Positions 44,229 through 45,420 of a stretch of DNA of 45,420 nucleotides are shown in pieces (position 1 is the first letter of the stretch; the number at the start of each line of letters is the position of its first letter). The notes beneath the pieces were generated by a model that saw only the letters and a list, made by a program, of their open reading frames with translations, was not told the DNA's origin and did not search any database. Location: positions 1-45,420 of the forward strand of contig NZ_JQKI01000050.1 in NCBI RefSeq assembly GCF_000745965.1. Reading direction: 5' to 3'. The position numbers and the translations under genes are program-made. The DNA is from Edaphobacter aggregans DSM 19364 (lineage in GTDB: Bacteria; Acidobacteriota; Terriglobia; Terriglobales; Acidobacteriaceae).

Positions 44229-44453
44229 CTATGTGGCGTAGTGTTTCAGAGGTATTTGGCGTATCCGTAGAGTCCAGAGGGGCGACGGGGGAGGAGGAGC
44301 GGCCTCTTGCGAGGAGCGAGAGATGCTCAAATTACGGGGTAAGTGTCTGATTTTGTAGTCATCTTGGTCGGGTGGCCTGTCTGGCTCGTGTTGCAGCGGC
44401 GCGCCGACACTACGCCAAATAATTCTGAAATAATGCGCCATATAATTCTGAAA
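44229..44453. mobile_element. Short IS21-like element remnant (paired ends only)
   Basis: TTTCAGAGGTATTTGGCGTA at 44244-44263, with a partial copy just before it, is met by two inverted copies at 44411-44430 and 44434-44453 (reverse complements TTTCAGAATTATTTGGCGTA and TTTCAGAATTATATGGCGCA). Multiple terminal repeats of this form are typical of IS21-family ends. The roughly 150 bases between hold no transposase, so this is an internally deleted or MITE-like unit. Confidence 0.55.
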
Positions 44454-44493
44454 ACAACATTTCAGCCGGTGCCCCGGACTCTTGGTCTCGTCT

Positions 44494-45128
44494 TCAACTC
44501 GGGTCAGCATGGACGGAGCACTCCTCATCTGCAGATACGCCGTATCTCGCAAGTTCTACAGTCGCAACGAGGAAGGTGGCGAAAGACTCGGTACCCCTGT
44601 GCGACATCAAATAACTTTCGAGGGCCTCGAGGAGTTCGAGTTTCGTAAGCAATTGGCTATGAAGCGACACAGCCGTAAATTTATGCTTTTTGTGTGTCTC
44701 TGCTGCTTGCGTCAGCAATTTCAGGATTTTCTTCCGTTCCTTCAGAGCCTCTTCAAGGAGGGAAGCAACATTCGTCGATAGAGTGTAATTTTTTTAGTTG
44801 TTAGTGAAGCTCGACAAGACTTTCAAGAGAGAGCTTTCAGTCGCTTCGGAATTGCTGGGGTTGAGCAAATCAGTCGCATCAGTCCAACGTTGTTTATGTT
44901 TGTCTTTTTCTCGCTCGTCAAACAACTTTGGGTCAGAAAAAATGATCGTCCCTTCGGTGTGCATTCCAGCCCTTCCGGCTCTGCCCACCAAGTTCTGAAA
45001 ATCCTTGGTGCGAATTTTCTCCATACCTTGAGAGGTACCGGAGATGACCAGATAGCGGATGGGAAGATTGACGCCCTGAGCAAGAGTGGAAGTACAAAGC
45101 ACGAATTTAGCCAATCCCTCCTTCATTG
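44494..45128 (-). pseudogene. DEAD/DEAH-type helicase, 5'-truncated with in-frame stop
   Basis: The reverse strand encodes late helicase motifs: KFVLCTSTLAQGVNLPIRYLVISG (motif V region, by its ends) and DFQNLVGRAGRAGMHTEGTI (motif VI). The front of the gene is removed by the IS6-type element whose end starts at 45129. A TAA at 44794-44796 stops the frame after SSFTNN, but the same frame then stays open with a helical, protein-like sequence (NVASLLEEALKERKKILKLL, LTKLELLEALESYL) down to 44494. Either the stop is a nonsense mutation or a second small gene follows. Confidence 0.72.
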
Positions 45129-45420
45129 GGCTCTGTTGCATTAACCGACGTCGTGTATGGTGAGAGGCGAGTCAGGAGGCCCGCAGATGTCCGTGTTCAA
45201 GCGCCGTCGTTTTCCGGTCGAGATCATCCTGGTTTGCGTGCGGTGGTACTGCAGTACGGAATCACCTATCGCGACCTCGCGGAGATGATGCAGGAGCGCG
45301 GAGTTGAGGTCGACGCCTCGACGATCTTCCGGTGGGTGCAGCGCTACGCGCCTGAGCTCGAGAAGCGCATTCGCTGGTATCAAGGCTACCGCTCGAGTTC
45401 CTGGCGGGTGGATGAAACCT
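45129..45420 (+). mobile_element. IS6-family insertion sequence (left end; continues past the window)
   Basis: Begins GGCTCTGTTGCATTAA at 45129, the typical IS6/IS26-group terminal repeat, and encodes an IS6 transposase start at 45187. It interrupts the helicase gene. The right end and target duplication lie outside the window. Confidence 0.85.
45187..45420 (+). pseudogene. IS6-family transposase, partial and frameshifted
   Basis: Starts MSVFKRRRFPVEIILVCVRWY, then one base is missing near 45252-45254. The rest, YGITYRDLAEMMQERGVEVD and STIFRWVQRYAPELEKRIRW, is in the next frame through the window end. DDE residues lie further downstream and are not visible. The frameshift should inactivate it unless it is a sequencing error. 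Confidence 0.8.

Overview
The window looks like a chromosome segment of a soil Acidobacteriaceae-type bacterium (Terriglobus/Granulicella/Edaphobacter-like). The evidence is two very large TonB receptors with an N-terminal carboxypeptidase-regulatory-like domain (22149-25490 and 39241-42756), a remnant of an ADOP-type MacB-like permease (792-1262), a GH92 mannosidase and many exported oxidoreductases. The taxonomic call is inference from gene families, not from a marker gene.

Region 1 (1-25.5 kb) is a sugar and sugar-acid catabolic block. It holds all steps of a non-phosphorylative 'diketo-hydrolase' route: an SDR aldose dehydrogenase resembling Caulobacter XylB (15168-15947), an SMP-30 lactonase (7090-8004), an IlvD/Edd sugar-acid dehydratase (4221-5951), an SDR 2-keto-3-deoxy-acid dehydrogenase (8066-8809) and an FAH-type diketo-acid hydrolase (15947-16834). 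A FadR-type GntR regulator (8933-9733) probably controls part of it through a shared AT-rich operator (6025-6042, 6064-6080, 8912-8928). A GlcD-like oxidase that could burn the terminal glycolate or lactate is a pseudogene (about 6186-7060). Nearby are two Gfo/Idh/MocA-type or TIM-barrel sugar enzymes, a DegT aminotransferase, a ROK regulator, and an exported pair: a PQQ dehydrogenase with two inserted cytochrome c domains and a laccase-like multicopper oxidase. A TonB receptor closes the block.

Region 2 (25.5-29.3 kb) carries small hypothetical genes and a three-gene, translationally coupled SRPBCC / TIGR01777-epimerase / SRPBCC operon. The last gene ends in a chimeric junction.

Region 3 (29.3-39.1 kb) is accessory DNA. 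An IS66-family element with near-perfect terminal inverted repeats (29318-33349) carries two passengers: a DruA/DUF4338-family gene sitting inside the tnp operon, and a pRiA4b-ORF3-like gene. tnpB and tnpC are frameshifted while both passengers are intact. The element cuts a Tn3 transposase fragment. Further on are an integrase pseudogene, an intact Fic protein, a mercuric-reductase-like fragment, an intact Gfo/Idh/MocA oxidoreductase, a wrecked RepB-type plasmid primase and a row of 20-bp iteron-like repeats. This looks like the remains of an integrated plasmid.

Region 4 (39.1-45.4 kb) has a second large TonB receptor with a clear terminator, a DoxX remnant, a C-terminally truncated ECF sigma factor, a small IS21-like end pair, a broken helicase and the frameshifted start of an IS6-family element that runs off the window.

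No rRNA, tRNA or CRISPR array was recognised. All family assignments were made by reading protein motifs; no database search was run.
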